Shown here: in pieces, positions 17,385 through 25,470 of the stretch
How positions within the stretch are numbered: position 1 is the first letter of the stretch
Layout of the letters: every line of letters starts with the position of its first letter
NCBI RefSeq assembly: GCF_009765985.1
Contig: NZ_LMUM01000027.1
Location: 300,697-364,696 of the forward strand
Length of the DNA: 64,000 nucleotides
Direction: 5' to 3'
Source: Acidobacterium sp. S8
GTDB taxonomy: Bacteria > Acidobacteriota > Terriglobia > Terriglobales > Acidobacteriaceae
Program-made: the position numbers and the translations under genes
The notes under the pieces: model-generated
The model's database searches: none
What the model was told of the DNA's origin: nothing
The model's input: only the letters and a program-made list of their open reading frames with translations

Positions 17385-17852
17385 TTACCCGTGGTTCGCC
17401 AGCTTCGGATTATGGAAGAATCCTTCACGAAGATTGATGCCGTGTTCCAGGTAAGCCTTGAGGCAGCAGCTCATGTGCATCCATCCGTAGCAATTTCCGT
17501 AGGAAGCATTCAGCCCTTTCTGGTTCTCGCTCCAGTTGCCCTCTGAGATTGTGATCAACGTTTCATTCTTGCTCAGGGCTTCAAAGCGCATTTCTACATG
17601 CGTGTTATATCCGCCGTCGCCTGCTTCCCATTCGAGCAGAATCAGCTCATTCGGAACCATCTTCTTCACCGAAACTGGCACGTCGCCCGGATAATCGGCA
17701 AAACGCCAGATCACCTTCGTGCCTTCGTCGAGCGGGGCGCTTGCCGACCCGGTTGCAAAATACTGCGTGATCTTCTTCGGGTTGTAGACGGCGTCAAAGA
17801 CCTGGTCGATCGGCTTCTGAATTTTCACGTGAAGCTGAAACTTTAGTTCCAT
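17385..17852 (-). CDS. AHSA1/SRPBCC domain protein
   Basis: A 155-residue START-like protein (KFQLHVKIQKPIDQVFDAVY at the N-terminus, VEMRFEALSKNETLITISEG in the core, then a C-terminal helix YGWMHMSCCLKAYLEHG), typical of the AHSA1 branch. Such proteins fold around a hydrophobic cavity and occur next to ArsR-type regulators. Here the ArsR gene is divergent 39 bases away, with a shared palindrome between them. The ligand is unknown. Confidence 0.85.
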   Translation of the reverse strand: MELKFQLHVKIQKPIDQVFDAVYNPKKITQYFATGSASAPLDEGTKVIWRFADYPGDVPVSVKKMVPNELILLEWEAGDGGYNTHVEMRFEALSKNETLITISEGNWSENQKGLNASYGNCYGWMHMSCCLKAYLEHGINLREGFFHNPKLANHG

Positions 17853-17891
17853 GGTTCCTCCTTCGCGTTTCCGCGATGCAGGGAAAAATAT

Positions 17892-17911
17892 ATGTTGTAT
17901 TTTTATAACAT
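17892..17911. promoter_or_regulatory. Putative ArsR operator, imperfect palindrome
   Basis: ATGTTGTATTTTTATAACAT has symmetric arms (7 of 10 positions pair) and lies between the divergent AHSA1 and ArsR genes, overlapping the regulator start. The AT-rich dyad is typical of ArsR-family autoregulatory sites. Confidence 0.5.
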
Positions 17912-18248
17912 GTCAATCGGGAAAACTGCCACCCAACAGGAAGCGGTCTTCAAGGCCCTGGCCGACTACCGTCGGCGTGAAATGCTTGATCTGCTGAAGA
18001 ATCGGCCGCTGACCACGGGAGACATTTGCGGGCACTTCAAGAAACTCGATCGCTGCACGGTGATGCAGCACCTTGGAGTTCTCGAAAGAGCTGAGTTGAT
18101 CATTGTGCGGCGTGAAGGTCGTATCCGCTGGAACTATCTCAATCCGCTTCCGATCAAAGAAATCTATGATCGCTGGATCAGCGGCTATGCTACGCATGCC
18201 ATCGATATTCTTACCCATATGAAGCATGATCTGGAAGGGGAAGGTTGA
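17892..18248 (+). CDS. ArsR-family winged-helix regulator
   Basis: A 118-residue transcription factor with a winged helix: QEAVFKALADYRRREMLDLL, then TTGDICGHFKKLDRCTVMQH (recognition helix), LGVLERAELIIVRREGRIRW (wing). It lacks the metal-binding Cys of classical ArsR and belongs to the SRPBCC-associated branch. The ATG at 17892 has AGGG eight bases upstream; a second ATG at 17910 is also possible. The adjacent AHSA1 gene on the other strand is its likely target. Confidence 0.88.
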   Translation: MLYFYNMSIGKTATQQEAVFKALADYRRREMLDLLKNRPLTTGDICGHFKKLDRCTVMQHLGVLERAELIIVRREGRIRWNYLNPLPIKEIYDRWISGYATHAIDILTHMKHDLEGEG

Positions 18249-18402
18249 TTCATCGAGAGTCTGGATGAAGGTTGTGCCATGTCATCGTATTTTTCGAGCA
18301 TGGGTTACACCTGCGATTTTGAAGATTACGGCATGTACTGTAACCCTTCTCGGTACCCCGTCCGGCTCCGGACTGCCCTATCCCCCGCCGCCCGTCCCAC
18401 GG

Positions 18403-18416
18403 TATACTGGTAAATG
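18403..18416 (+). promoter_or_regulatory. Minus-10 element giving possible leaderless ispH
   Basis: TATACT at 18403-18408 ends seven bases before the GTG start of ispH, so transcription would begin at or next to the start codon. No Shine-Dalgarno sequence is visible. No convincing minus-35 box is seen. Confidence 0.4.
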
Positions 18417-19441
18417 TGACAGCGACCACATTTGACACCCTTTCCGTAGAGCCTGGTAATGGCTCGGCGTCTTCCGACAAGCGCGTTCTACTGCTCAAGC
18501 CCCGAGGCTTCTGCGCAGGCGTTGTTCGCGCGATTGATATCGTAAGGATTGCACTCGAGACCTTCGGCGCGCCGATCTATGTGCGTAAGGAAATCGTCCA
18601 CAATCGGTTTGTAGTCAACGAGTTGGCGGAAAAGGGTGCGATCTTTGTCGATGAGATCGACCAAGTCCCCCAAGGCATGCGCGTCATCTACAGCGCTCAC
18701 GGCGTTTCGCCGGCTGTTCGCGAGCGCAGCAAAGACCTGAAGCTTAAGGTCATTGATGCCACCTGCCCGCTGGTCACGAAGGTTCACGTAGAAGCGGTGA
18801 AGTTTGCCAAGCAGGGCTATTCTCTTGTGCTTGTGGGTCATCGCGATCACGATGAGATTGAAGGCACCTTTGGCGAAGCGCCGGACGTGACTCAGATCGT
18901 TTCGAGCGCGCAAGAGGTAAGCACGCTTGAGGTACCTGATCCGAATCGCGTTGCCTATCTCACGCAGACGACGCTTTCGCTGGACGAGGCGCGCGATATT
19001 ATTCACGCGCTGAAAGAAAAATTTCCGAACATCGTAGGCCCACATTCGCAGGACATCTGCTACGCGACAGAAAACCGTCAGACGGCGGTCAAGAATGTTG
19101 CTCATAATGCCGACCTCGTGCTGGTCGTCGGTTCAAACAACAGCTCGAACTCGAATCGTCTCGTCGAAGTGTCGCGCAACCTTGGAACGAATGGCTATCT
19201 CATTGATAACTCCGAGGCTATTGATCCGGCATGGCTTGAAAGCGTGTCAACTGTCGCCATTACTGCAGGCGCTTCTGCTCCAGAAGTGCTGGTCGAAGAC
19301 GTCGTAAATTATTTGCGTCAAAAAGGTTTTGGCAGCGTCGAAGAAGTAGAAGTAATGCCCGAGAATGTGCGGTTTGGGCTTCCGCCTGAGATTGTGCAGG
19401 CCATTGCATCGGCACCAGCGCAGACGCCTGCGTCCGTTTAA
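18416..19441 (+). CDS. ispH: 4-hydroxy-3-methylbut-2-enyl diphosphate reductase IspH
   Basis: A 341-residue iron-sulphur enzyme for the last step of the MEP pathway: it reduces HMBPP to IPP and DMAPP. The three 4Fe-4S cysteines are at about residues 33 (PRGFCAG), 117 (DATCPLV) and 215 (QDICYAT). The active-site Glu is in the GHRDHDEIEGTFGE segment and further motifs are AHGVSP, SNNSSNSNRL and TAGASAPE. It begins with GTG; about 20 N-terminal residues precede the usual start of the fold. Squalene-hopene cyclase follows 63 bases downstream, a functional link from isoprenoid supply to hopanoids. Confidence 0.96.
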   Translation: MTATTFDTLSVEPGNGSASSDKRVLLLKPRGFCAGVVRAIDIVRIALETFGAPIYVRKEIVHNRFVVNELAEKGAIFVDEIDQVPQGMRVIYSAHGVSPAVRERSKDLKLKVIDATCPLVTKVHVEAVKFAKQGYSLVLVGHRDHDEIEGTFGEAPDVTQIVSSAQEVSTLEVPDPNRVAYLTQTTLSLDEARDIIHALKEKFPNIVGPHSQDICYATENRQTAVKNVAHNADLVLVVGSNNSSNSNRLVEVSRNLGTNGYLIDNSEAIDPAWLESVSTVAITAGASAPEVLVEDVVNYLRQKGFGSVEEVEVMPENVRFGLPPEIVQAIASAPAQTPASV

Positions 19442-19504
19442 GTAGTAGCGCAAACATAAGAATTCCTGCTTGCCAGGAACGAATAGTAGAGCTTTAGCGA
19501 CAGC

Positions 19505-21529
19505 ATGAATCCAATTTCCGGAACTGCAAAACGCGACGTTTCAAAGAGTGATACCCCCAGATTCGGCAGAATTGACGCCGCATTGGCATCCGTTGAAGCC
19601 GCTATTAAGCGTTCCCGTGATTACATTTTCTCAATCCAGGATCGGGAAGGGTTCTGGTGTGGCGAGCTCGAAGCCGACGGCATGCTCGAAGCCGATTACA
19701 TCTTCGTGCACCGTTTCCTCGGCACTGGAGATGAAGGCAAGTTGCAGCGCGCGCTCACCGAGATGTTGCGCTACCAAAAGGAAGATGGGAGCTGGAGCAT
19801 TTATCCCGGCGGACCCGGCAACATCAGTCTTTCGGTAAAGTGCTACTTCGCCGGCAAGCTCATGGGCATGACCCCTGATGAGCCGATCCTTGCCAAAGCA
19901 CGCGAGTGGATTCTGGCGCATGGTGGCGTAGTAGAGTGCAACACCTTCACCAAGATTTACCTCTGCGCTCTCGGGCAATACGAGTACGACGCTGTTCCGG
20001 CGGTTCCGCCGGAGATCGTACTTTTCCCAAAGTGGTTCTATTTCAATATCTATGAGATTTCTTCGTGGTCGCGCGCCATCCTTGTTCCGCTTTCGATCGC
20101 ATATGCGAAGAAGCCTTTCAAGAAAATTCCAACGGAACAGGGAATCGACGAGCTTTTCGTTGGCGGGCGCGAGAATGCCAATCTGCATCTCCGTTGGGAT
20201 CATAAGAACTGGATCAGCTGGCGGAACTTCTTCCTCATGTGGGACCGCATTGCCCACTGGGCTGAGCGCGTTCATATCCGTCCCTTGCGCAAGATCGCTC
20301 TAAAGAAAGCCGAAAAATGGATGCTGGAGCGCTTCGAGATGTCCGACGGTCTCGGCGCTATCTATCCAGCCATGCTCAACGCTATTGTTGCGCTGCGGTG
20401 CCTCGGCTATTCGCTTGATGATCCGCAGGTCATCCGCGCAATGGACGAGTTTGAGAAGCTGGGCATCGATGAGCCGAACGGCTCTGCCGACTATGCCGAT
20501 CCGACGTTTCGCATGCAGCCTTGCATGTCTCCTGTATGGGACACCGCGCAGGCTGTCTTCGCTCTTGGCGAAGCGGGTGTGGACCGCAACGATCCGCGCA
20601 TGCTCAAGGCTGCCGACTGGATGCTTTCAAAAGAAGTACGCCACAAGGGCGACTGGGCCATGAAGGTGCGCAACGCCGAGCCGGGTGGCTGGTACTTCGA
20701 GTTTAACAATGAGTTTTACCCGGATGTCGATGATACGGCACAGGTTCTGCTTGCGCTGAATAAGGTTGATAACCCTCGCGAACGTTATCAGCATGACGTC
20801 TGCCTGCGCGCCATCGACTGGATTTTCGCCATGCAATGCCGCAACGGCGGCTGGGCCAGCTTCGATAAAGACAACACGAAGATGATCTTCCAGTACATTC
20901 CGTTTGCCGATCACAACGCGATGCTTGACCCGCCGACGGTCGACATCACCGGGCGCATTCTGGAAATGTTGGCGATCTATGGCTACACGCGCAAGGACAA
21001 GCGCGTTGAAAAGGCCATCAAGTTTATCTATGACGAGCAGGAGCCGGACGGCAGCTGGTTCGGACGCTGGGGCGTCAACTACATCTACGGAACATTCCTC
21101 GTCCTGCGCGGCCTCGAGGCCATCGGCGTCTGGAACCACGAGCCGCAGATTCAGCAGGCCGCCGAATGGATCCGCATGGTGCAGAACTCTGATGGCGGCT
21201 GGGGCGAGAGCTGCGGCAGCTACGACGATCCCAACACTCGCGGTGTCGGAATAAGTACGCCCTCGCAGACTGCATGGGCCATCCTCGGGTTGCTCTCCGC
21301 AGGCGACAATCGCAGCGACAGCGTAGCTAAGGGAGTTCGCTGGCTGCTTGAGCACCAGATGGAAGACGGTAACTGGGACGAAAGCACCGGCGAGGGGATG
21401 GAGCGTCAGGCCATCTATACCGGCACTGGTTTCCCGCGAGTCTTTTACCTCGCTTACCACCAATACCGGAACTACTTCCCGCTGCTGGCGTTGACGAACT
21501 ACAAGAAGGCCATGGAACGGAGCAATTAG
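19505..21529 (+). CDS. shc: Squalene-hopene cyclase
   Basis: A 674-residue class II terpene cyclase that turns squalene into hopene or hopanol at the membrane. The catalytic acid motif DVDD is at residues 407-410 (FYPDVDDTAQV). Several QW repeats are visible (DGSWSIYPGG, NGGWASFDKD, DGSWFGRWGV, DGGWGESCGS, DGNWDESTGEG). Length is normal for the family. A short hairpin (TTCCTG/CAGGAA) lies in the 63-base gap after ispH. hpnH follows, confirming a role in hopanoid synthesis. Confidence 0.97.
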   Translation: MNPISGTAKRDVSKSDTPRFGRIDAALASVEAAIKRSRDYIFSIQDREGFWCGELEADGMLEADYIFVHRFLGTGDEGKLQRALTEMLRYQKEDGSWSIYPGGPGNISLSVKCYFAGKLMGMTPDEPILAKAREWILAHGGVVECNTFTKIYLCALGQYEYDAVPAVPPEIVLFPKWFYFNIYEISSWSRAILVPLSIAYAKKPFKKIPTEQGIDELFVGGRENANLHLRWDHKNWISWRNFFLMWDRIAHWAERVHIRPLRKIALKKAEKWMLERFEMSDGLGAIYPAMLNAIVALRCLGYSLDDPQVIRAMDEFEKLGIDEPNGSADYADPTFRMQPCMSPVWDTAQAVFALGEAGVDRNDPRMLKAADWMLSKEVRHKGDWAMKVRNAEPGGWYFEFNNEFYPDVDDTAQVLLALNKVDNPRERYQHDVCLRAIDWIFAMQCRNGGWASFDKDNTKMIFQYIPFADHNAMLDPPTVDITGRILEMLAIYGYTRKDKRVEKAIKFIYDEQEPDGSWFGRWGVNYIYGTFLVLRGLEAIGVWNHEPQIQQAAEWIRMVQNSDGGWGESCGSYDDPNTRGVGISTPSQTAWAILGLLSAGDNRSDSVAKGVRWLLEHQMEDGNWDESTGEGMERQAIYTGTGFPRVFYLAYHQYRNYFPLLALTNYKKAMERSN

Positions 21530-21587
21530 TATTCGTTGTTGTTCTGTGCGCAGCGAAGGATCTGTTTTTAGGCATTTAGGTAGAAGG

Positions 21588-21654
21588 ACCGGACTTTAGC
21601 CCGGTGAAATATATATCAAGATCAGGGCCTTCAGGCCCGGGCTTTGCCAAGCCC
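21588..21654. repeat. Three consecutive short hairpins before hpnH
   Basis: Three stems follow one another: ACCGG/CCGGT around ACTTTAGC, GGGCCT/AGGCCC with a 2-base loop, and GGGCTT/AAGCCC with a 4-base loop. They end just before the hpnH ribosome-binding site. They look like REP-type elements and may protect the mRNA or reduce read-through from shc. Confidence 0.5.
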
Positions 21655-21667
21655 CTCAAGGAGGAAA

Positions 21668-22807
21668 ATGGCTGTACCAGTTTCCCAGGCATGGACCGTA
21701 GCCAGCTACGTCCTCAAGCAAAAGATCAAGGGCCGCAAGCGGTATCCGCTTGTGCTGATGCTGGAGCCGCTCTTCCGCTGCAATCTGGCCTGTGCCGGCT
21801 GCGGCAAGATTCAGTATCCCGCCCACATCCTCAAGCAGGACCTGACCCCGGAGGAATGCTTCCGTGCAGTCGAAGAGTGCGGCGCGCCGATGGTTTCCAT
21901 CCCCGGTGGAGAGCCGCTGCTGCATCCCAAGATGCCGGAGATCGTAGCCGGACTTGTCGAGCGCAAGAAGTACGTTTATATGTGCACGAATGCGCTGCTC
22001 CTTAAGGAAAAGCTGCACCTCTTTAAGCCGAGCAAGTATCTCTCGTTCTCGGTCCACGTTGATGGCCAGCGCGAGCACCATGACTTCTCTGTCTGCCGCG
22101 AAGGCGGATATGACATCGCGATGGAAGGCGTTCATGCCGCCGTGGCTGCAGGCTTCCGCGTCACGACCAATACGACCCTCTTCGATGGTGCCGATCCGAA
22201 CTCTGTGCGCGCTCACTTTGACGAGCTCATGGAAGCAGGCGTAGAGAGCATGATGGTGTCGCCGGGCTATACCTACGACAAGGCTCCCGATCAGAACCAT
22301 TTTCTTGGCAAGGCAAGATCGCGCAAGCTCTTCCGCGCCATTCTTTCCAACCGTAAAAAGAGCTGGCAGTTCAACACCCATCCCCTGTTCTCAGAGTTTC
22401 TGATGGGCAAGCAGAACTTCGAGTGCACGCCCTGGGGCATGCCCACGTTCTCCATCTTCGGCTGGCAGAAGCCCTGCTATCTGTTGCAGGACGGCTATGC
22501 TGATACCTTCGAAGATCTGATGGAAGCGACCAACTGGGAAAACTACGGTGCGAAGAGCGGCAATCCGCAGTGCGCCAACTGCATGGTGCATTCCGGCCAT
22601 GAGGCTAGCGCTGTTGACTACAACTTCAGCTCGCTCAAAGGCTTTCTTGTAACGGCGAAGAAGTACATGTTCCCGTCGCTTTACCCGGATGCGGGAGCGC
22701 AGAAGCTGCTGAACGAGTGGAAGCCGGAGCATACGAGTCCGCTGGTTCAGATACAGTCTCCCTCCACCACATCTGACAAGAGCCTGCAGACCGTTTCAGG
22801 AGATTAA
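21668..22807 (+). CDS. hpnH: Adenosyl-hopene transferase HpnH (radical SAM)
   Basis: A 379-residue radical SAM enzyme that adds the adenosyl group to diploptene, the first step of extended hopanoids. The 4Fe-4S cluster motif Cys-x3-Cys-x2-Cys is at residues 38, 42 and 45 (RCNLACAGCGK). SPGGEP-like and strand motifs follow (SIPGGEPLLHPKM, YMCTNALLL). The C-terminal Cys segment (NPQCANCMVHSGHEASA) is typical of HpnH. An AGGAGG site immediately precedes the ATG at 21668, so the ATG 24 bases earlier is rejected. It follows squalene-hopene cyclase. Confidence 0.95.
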   Translation: MAVPVSQAWTVASYVLKQKIKGRKRYPLVLMLEPLFRCNLACAGCGKIQYPAHILKQDLTPEECFRAVEECGAPMVSIPGGEPLLHPKMPEIVAGLVERKKYVYMCTNALLLKEKLHLFKPSKYLSFSVHVDGQREHHDFSVCREGGYDIAMEGVHAAVAAGFRVTTNTTLFDGADPNSVRAHFDELMEAGVESMMVSPGYTYDKAPDQNHFLGKARSRKLFRAILSNRKKSWQFNTHPLFSEFLMGKQNFECTPWGMPTFSIFGWQKPCYLLQDGYADTFEDLMEATNWENYGAKSGNPQCANCMVHSGHEASAVDYNFSSLKGFLVTAKKYMFPSLYPDAGAQKLLNEWKPEHTSPLVQIQSPSTTSDKSLQTVSGD

Positions 22808-22812
22808 GAAAT

Positions 22813-23259
22813 ATGGCGACAGAGCAGCAGGAACAATCGAGAATCGAACAGCTGCGGCACCAGAATGCAGATGAGCTGGAGCATATAGCAGGACGCGAAA
22901 AGGAAAATCTTGAGGGCTGGATACCGAATCTAGCTTCGGATGCAGAAGTACGCGAAGCGCTGGAGAAAGCCTTCGATTATCGCGGTGACATTACGGTTAC
23001 CCGCAAGGACGGTTCACAGGTCACGGGTTATCTCTTCGATCGTCGCACTGGTACGTCGCTGGCCGACTCAGCGGTACGCATCATTCCATCGACCGAGCGC
23101 ACCAAGCTGACCATCCCATACTCTGACATTGCAGCTCTGGCTTTTACTGGCCGCGACACCGCTGCCGGAAAGAGCTTTGAAGCGTGGGTCAAAAAATATT
23201 GGGAGAAAAAAGCGGCAGGCGAAAAGAACATCGCCATCCAGCCGGAAGCTTTGGACTAA
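22813..23259 (+). CDS. Conserved hypothetical protein, hopanoid operon partner
   Basis: A 148-residue soluble protein with a helical Glu/Gln-rich N-terminus (RIEQLRHQNADELEHIAGRE) and a beta-rich centre (DYRGDITVTRKDGSQVTGYL, RIIPSTERTKLTIPYSDIAA) followed by GRDTAAGKSFEAWVKKYWEK. The strand pattern resembles a small Sm-like barrel, but this is inference only. AGGAGA lies in the end of hpnH and the gap is only five bases, so it is translated from the same message. Family and function not recognised. Confidence 0.75.
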   Translation: MATEQQEQSRIEQLRHQNADELEHIAGREKENLEGWIPNLASDAEVREALEKAFDYRGDITVTRKDGSQVTGYLFDRRTGTSLADSAVRIIPSTERTKLTIPYSDIAALAFTGRDTAAGKSFEAWVKKYWEKKAAGEKNIAIQPEALD

Positions 23260-23287
23260 TTTTCTAAATCACTAAGCATTCTACTTG

Positions 23288-23367
23288 CCGTCATCCTGAT
23301 GACTAACGGGAGGAAGAATCTCAAGCCAAGTTGGTTTAAGATTCTTCGCCTGCGGCTCAGAATGACG
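23288..23367. repeat. Dispersed CGTCATCCTGA...TCAGAATGACG repeat
   Basis: The element starts CCGTCATCCTGA and ends CTCAGAATGACG, with inner arms GAAGAATCT and AGATTCTTC. It is related to the copies at 47225-47293. It sits between convergent genes. Confidence 0.6.
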
Positions 23368-23375
23368 TTTTGTTT

Positions 23376-23744
23376 TCATGGAATGAAGAATGAAGTGGAT
23401 GACCCACATCTCGAAGAGATGTGGGTTTCAAAAGTCAGGATTTCACCGGGTGCCCCATCCTTTCGCGCTGTCCGGTGTTTAGCAAGAAGGGCGCGCTGCA
23501 TATACCATCCTGCAAGCAACACCATCGCTCCGACACACAAAACTATCATCGCTTCTCTTAAATAAGCAGCAGTTGAAACCGAAACTCCGACTCCGCCAAT
23601 CAACGCAACATAGGCGGCAATGCACATCGGGCATTTCGGAATCAACACCAGCAGCACGCCGGAAATGACACCACCCGAGGCGGATCGCCAGAGACCGCGC
23701 CGCGCTGCTGCGGCCTTGTGACCGCAGCAGGCATGCGCGTTCAT
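23376..23744 (-). CDS. MerC-like small membrane protein
   Basis: A 122-residue protein with two hydrophobic segments (SASGGVISGVLLVLIPKCP and EAMIVLCVGAMVLLAGWYM). The first ends in a Cys pair within PKCPMCIAAYVALIGGVGVS. The N-terminus carries CCGHK. The Cys-x2-Cys at a membrane boundary recalls MerC-type proteins and suggests metal handling or thiol chemistry, by inference. The last 30 or so residues are encoded by a hairpin repeat (23402-23467) and look acquired. Its ATG overlaps the stop of the preceding DUF899 gene by four bases. Confidence 0.7.
   Translation of the reverse strand: MNAHACCGHKAAAARRGLWRSASGGVISGVLLVLIPKCPMCIAAYVALIGGVGVSVSTAAYLREAMIVLCVGAMVLLAGWYMQRALLAKHRTARKDGAPGEILTFETHISSRCGSSTSFFIP
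23402..23467. repeat. Hairpin plus partial GGGTGCCCCATCC repeat
   Basis: An 11-bp perfect stem (ACCCACATCTC and GAGATGTGGGT, loop GAA) at 23402-23426 is followed at 23447 by CGGGTGCCCCATCCTTTCGC, a partial copy of the dispersed family. It lies inside the 3' end of the MerC-like gene. Confidence 0.65.
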
Positions 23745-24538
23745 TCGTCCCCCTCGCAGCCGCAGGCCATCTTCTTCGGTGCCGCTACATAACGCCCCTG
23801 CTCATTTACTGAGCCGCCGGCTTCATAACGATCATGGTGCCGCACCCAGTCCGTCAGGTTGTAGCGAGGCCCATTTTCATTGCGGCCCTTCGGCGTAATG
23901 TCGAGATACATGTAGGCTCCCACGAACATCTCATCTCCACGCCCATGCGTCGAGTAGGTATGGAAGATGTCGCCACTTGAATCGCGATAAAAGACGCTGT
24001 CGCCGGAAAGCTCTTCGCTGAATGCGGAAATGAAATTGTAGTTGTAAGAGACTTGTCCGCTTGCGATTTGCTCTGGCGTATATGACACATGAAAGTCATA
24101 GTTGAAATCGCTGCCGAACGACGATACCCACTTGAAATTCCAGCCCATGCGCTTTCTGAATGCCTCGATCTCGGGAATCGGAGCCCGCGATACAGAAACG
24201 AAGCTCACGTCATGGTGTTCCAGGTGTGCAAGCGTCCCATCGATATGGTCCGACTTGAACGAGCACCCGACGCAGCCTTCTTTCCATCCCGGGCCGAGCA
24301 TGAAGTGTTGAACAATGAGCTGACTGCGCCCATCAAACAAATCCGCCAAAGTCAGCTTGCCATCTGGCCCTTCGAATTCGTAGCTCTTTTCAACACGCAC
24401 CCACGGCAACTCGCGCCGTTCGCGCCGCAGTGCATCGAGTTCGCGGGTTAACTCTTTTTCCCGAGCCAGCAGTGCTCTGCGGGCTGCCAGCCATTCCGTT
24501 TCTGACACTATTTTGTGGCTTACGCTCATCGTGGTCAT
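23741..24538 (-). CDS. DUF899 thioredoxin-like protein (copy A)
   Basis: A 265-residue member of the DUF899 family: N-terminal helix rich in Arg/Glu (ARRALLAREKELTRELDALR), then a thioredoxin-like fold with LFDGRSQLIVQHFMLGPGW and a Cys pair in GCVGCSF, a FGSDFNYDFHVSY segment, and the conserved C-terminal DWVRHHDRY. The C-terminus adds a CGCEGDE tail. AAGGAG precedes the ATG. The family may act as thiol-dependent redox proteins, but the role is not established. A second copy lies directly upstream. Confidence 0.88.
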   Translation of the reverse strand: MTTMSVSHKIVSETEWLAARRALLAREKELTRELDALRRERRELPWVRVEKSYEFEGPDGKLTLADLFDGRSQLIVQHFMLGPGWKEGCVGCSFKSDHIDGTLAHLEHHDVSFVSVSRAPIPEIEAFRKRMGWNFKWVSSFGSDFNYDFHVSYTPEQIASGQVSYNYNFISAFSEELSGDSVFYRDSSGDIFHTYSTHGRGDEMFVGAYMYLDITPKGRNENGPRYNLTDWVRHHDRYEAGGSVNEQGRYVAAPKKMACGCEGDE

Positions 24539-24631
24539 TCGCAGATTCTCCTTTTAGGAACTTATTCAGATTTGTGATCCTCTCCGCAGTGCTAAAGCAT
24601 CACGGAGAGGCGATCTCACAGGTTTTCATCT

Positions 24632-25360
24632 CTATCTACTGGTTTTGTAGCGGTCGTGATGCCGAACCCACGCCATCGGGTCGGGGCGCAGGTGTTCTTC
24701 ATCGCGGCCCTTCGGTACTAGATCAAGGAAGTGATAGGGCAGCAACATCCCTTCGCCACCGCGCGCATAAGAAGAGTAAGTGTGAAAGACATTTCCCGCT
24801 TCGTCTTTGTAAAAGACGCTGGTGCCGGTCGCCTCATCGGCAGGGAAGCCTTTCGTATTGTAGTTGTAATCAAATTGGCCGCTCCGCATCTCCTCCGGCG
24901 TAAAGGAAACGCGATAATCAAAGTTGAAATCGCTGCCGTACGACGAAGCCCATTGAAAGCTCCATCCCATGCGTTTTTTGAACTCGGTGATCTTCTCAAG
25001 CGGCGCGCGTGAAATCGCCATCAGCGTCACATCGCGCTGCGCCAGATGTACCACCGCGCGATCAAAGTGATCGGCTGCCATCGAGCACCGCGGGCATCCT
25101 GCGTCCCACTCCGGCCCGAACATGAAGTGATACACAATCAACTGACTCCGCCCATCAAAAAGCTCAGCTATCGTCTTTTGACCTTCAGGTGTTGCGAAGA
25201 GGTAGTACTTTTCAACCTTTACCCAAGGCAATGCAAGCCGTTTCTTGCTTAACGCATCATGTTGTCGTAAAAGTGCTTTTTCTTCGGCCAGCAGGGCCTT
25301 GCGTGCTTCGACCCAATCCTGCTCTGAGACGATTTCGTGATTTTCCGTAACTACACTCAT
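24632..25360 (-). CDS. DUF899 thioredoxin-like protein (copy B)
   Basis: A 242-residue paralogue of the neighbouring DUF899 protein, with the same landmarks: LFDGRSQLIVYHFMFGPEW, a Cys pair in GCPRCSM, YGSDFNFDYRVSF and the final AWVRHHDRYKTSR. It lacks the Cys-rich tail of copy A. The ATG at 25360 has GGAG six bases upstream and is preferred over one 12 bases earlier. The two genes are separated by 93 bases and point the same way. Confidence 0.87.
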   Translation of the reverse strand: MSVVTENHEIVSEQDWVEARKALLAEEKALLRQHDALSKKRLALPWVKVEKYYLFATPEGQKTIAELFDGRSQLIVYHFMFGPEWDAGCPRCSMAADHFDRAVVHLAQRDVTLMAISRAPLEKITEFKKRMGWSFQWASSYGSDFNFDYRVSFTPEEMRSGQFDYNYNTKGFPADEATGTSVFYKDEAGNVFHTYSSYARGGEGMLLPYHFLDLVPKGRDEEHLRPDPMAWVRHHDRYKTSR

Positions 25361-25470
25361 GACATTCTCCATAAGATAGATAAAAATCCACAGTTTAAGA
25401 CCAAGCGGTGCCTACATTAGCTTTCGCTGTTGTATGGCCCGTCTCTCATCCTTTTCGAAGACGATTGCTG

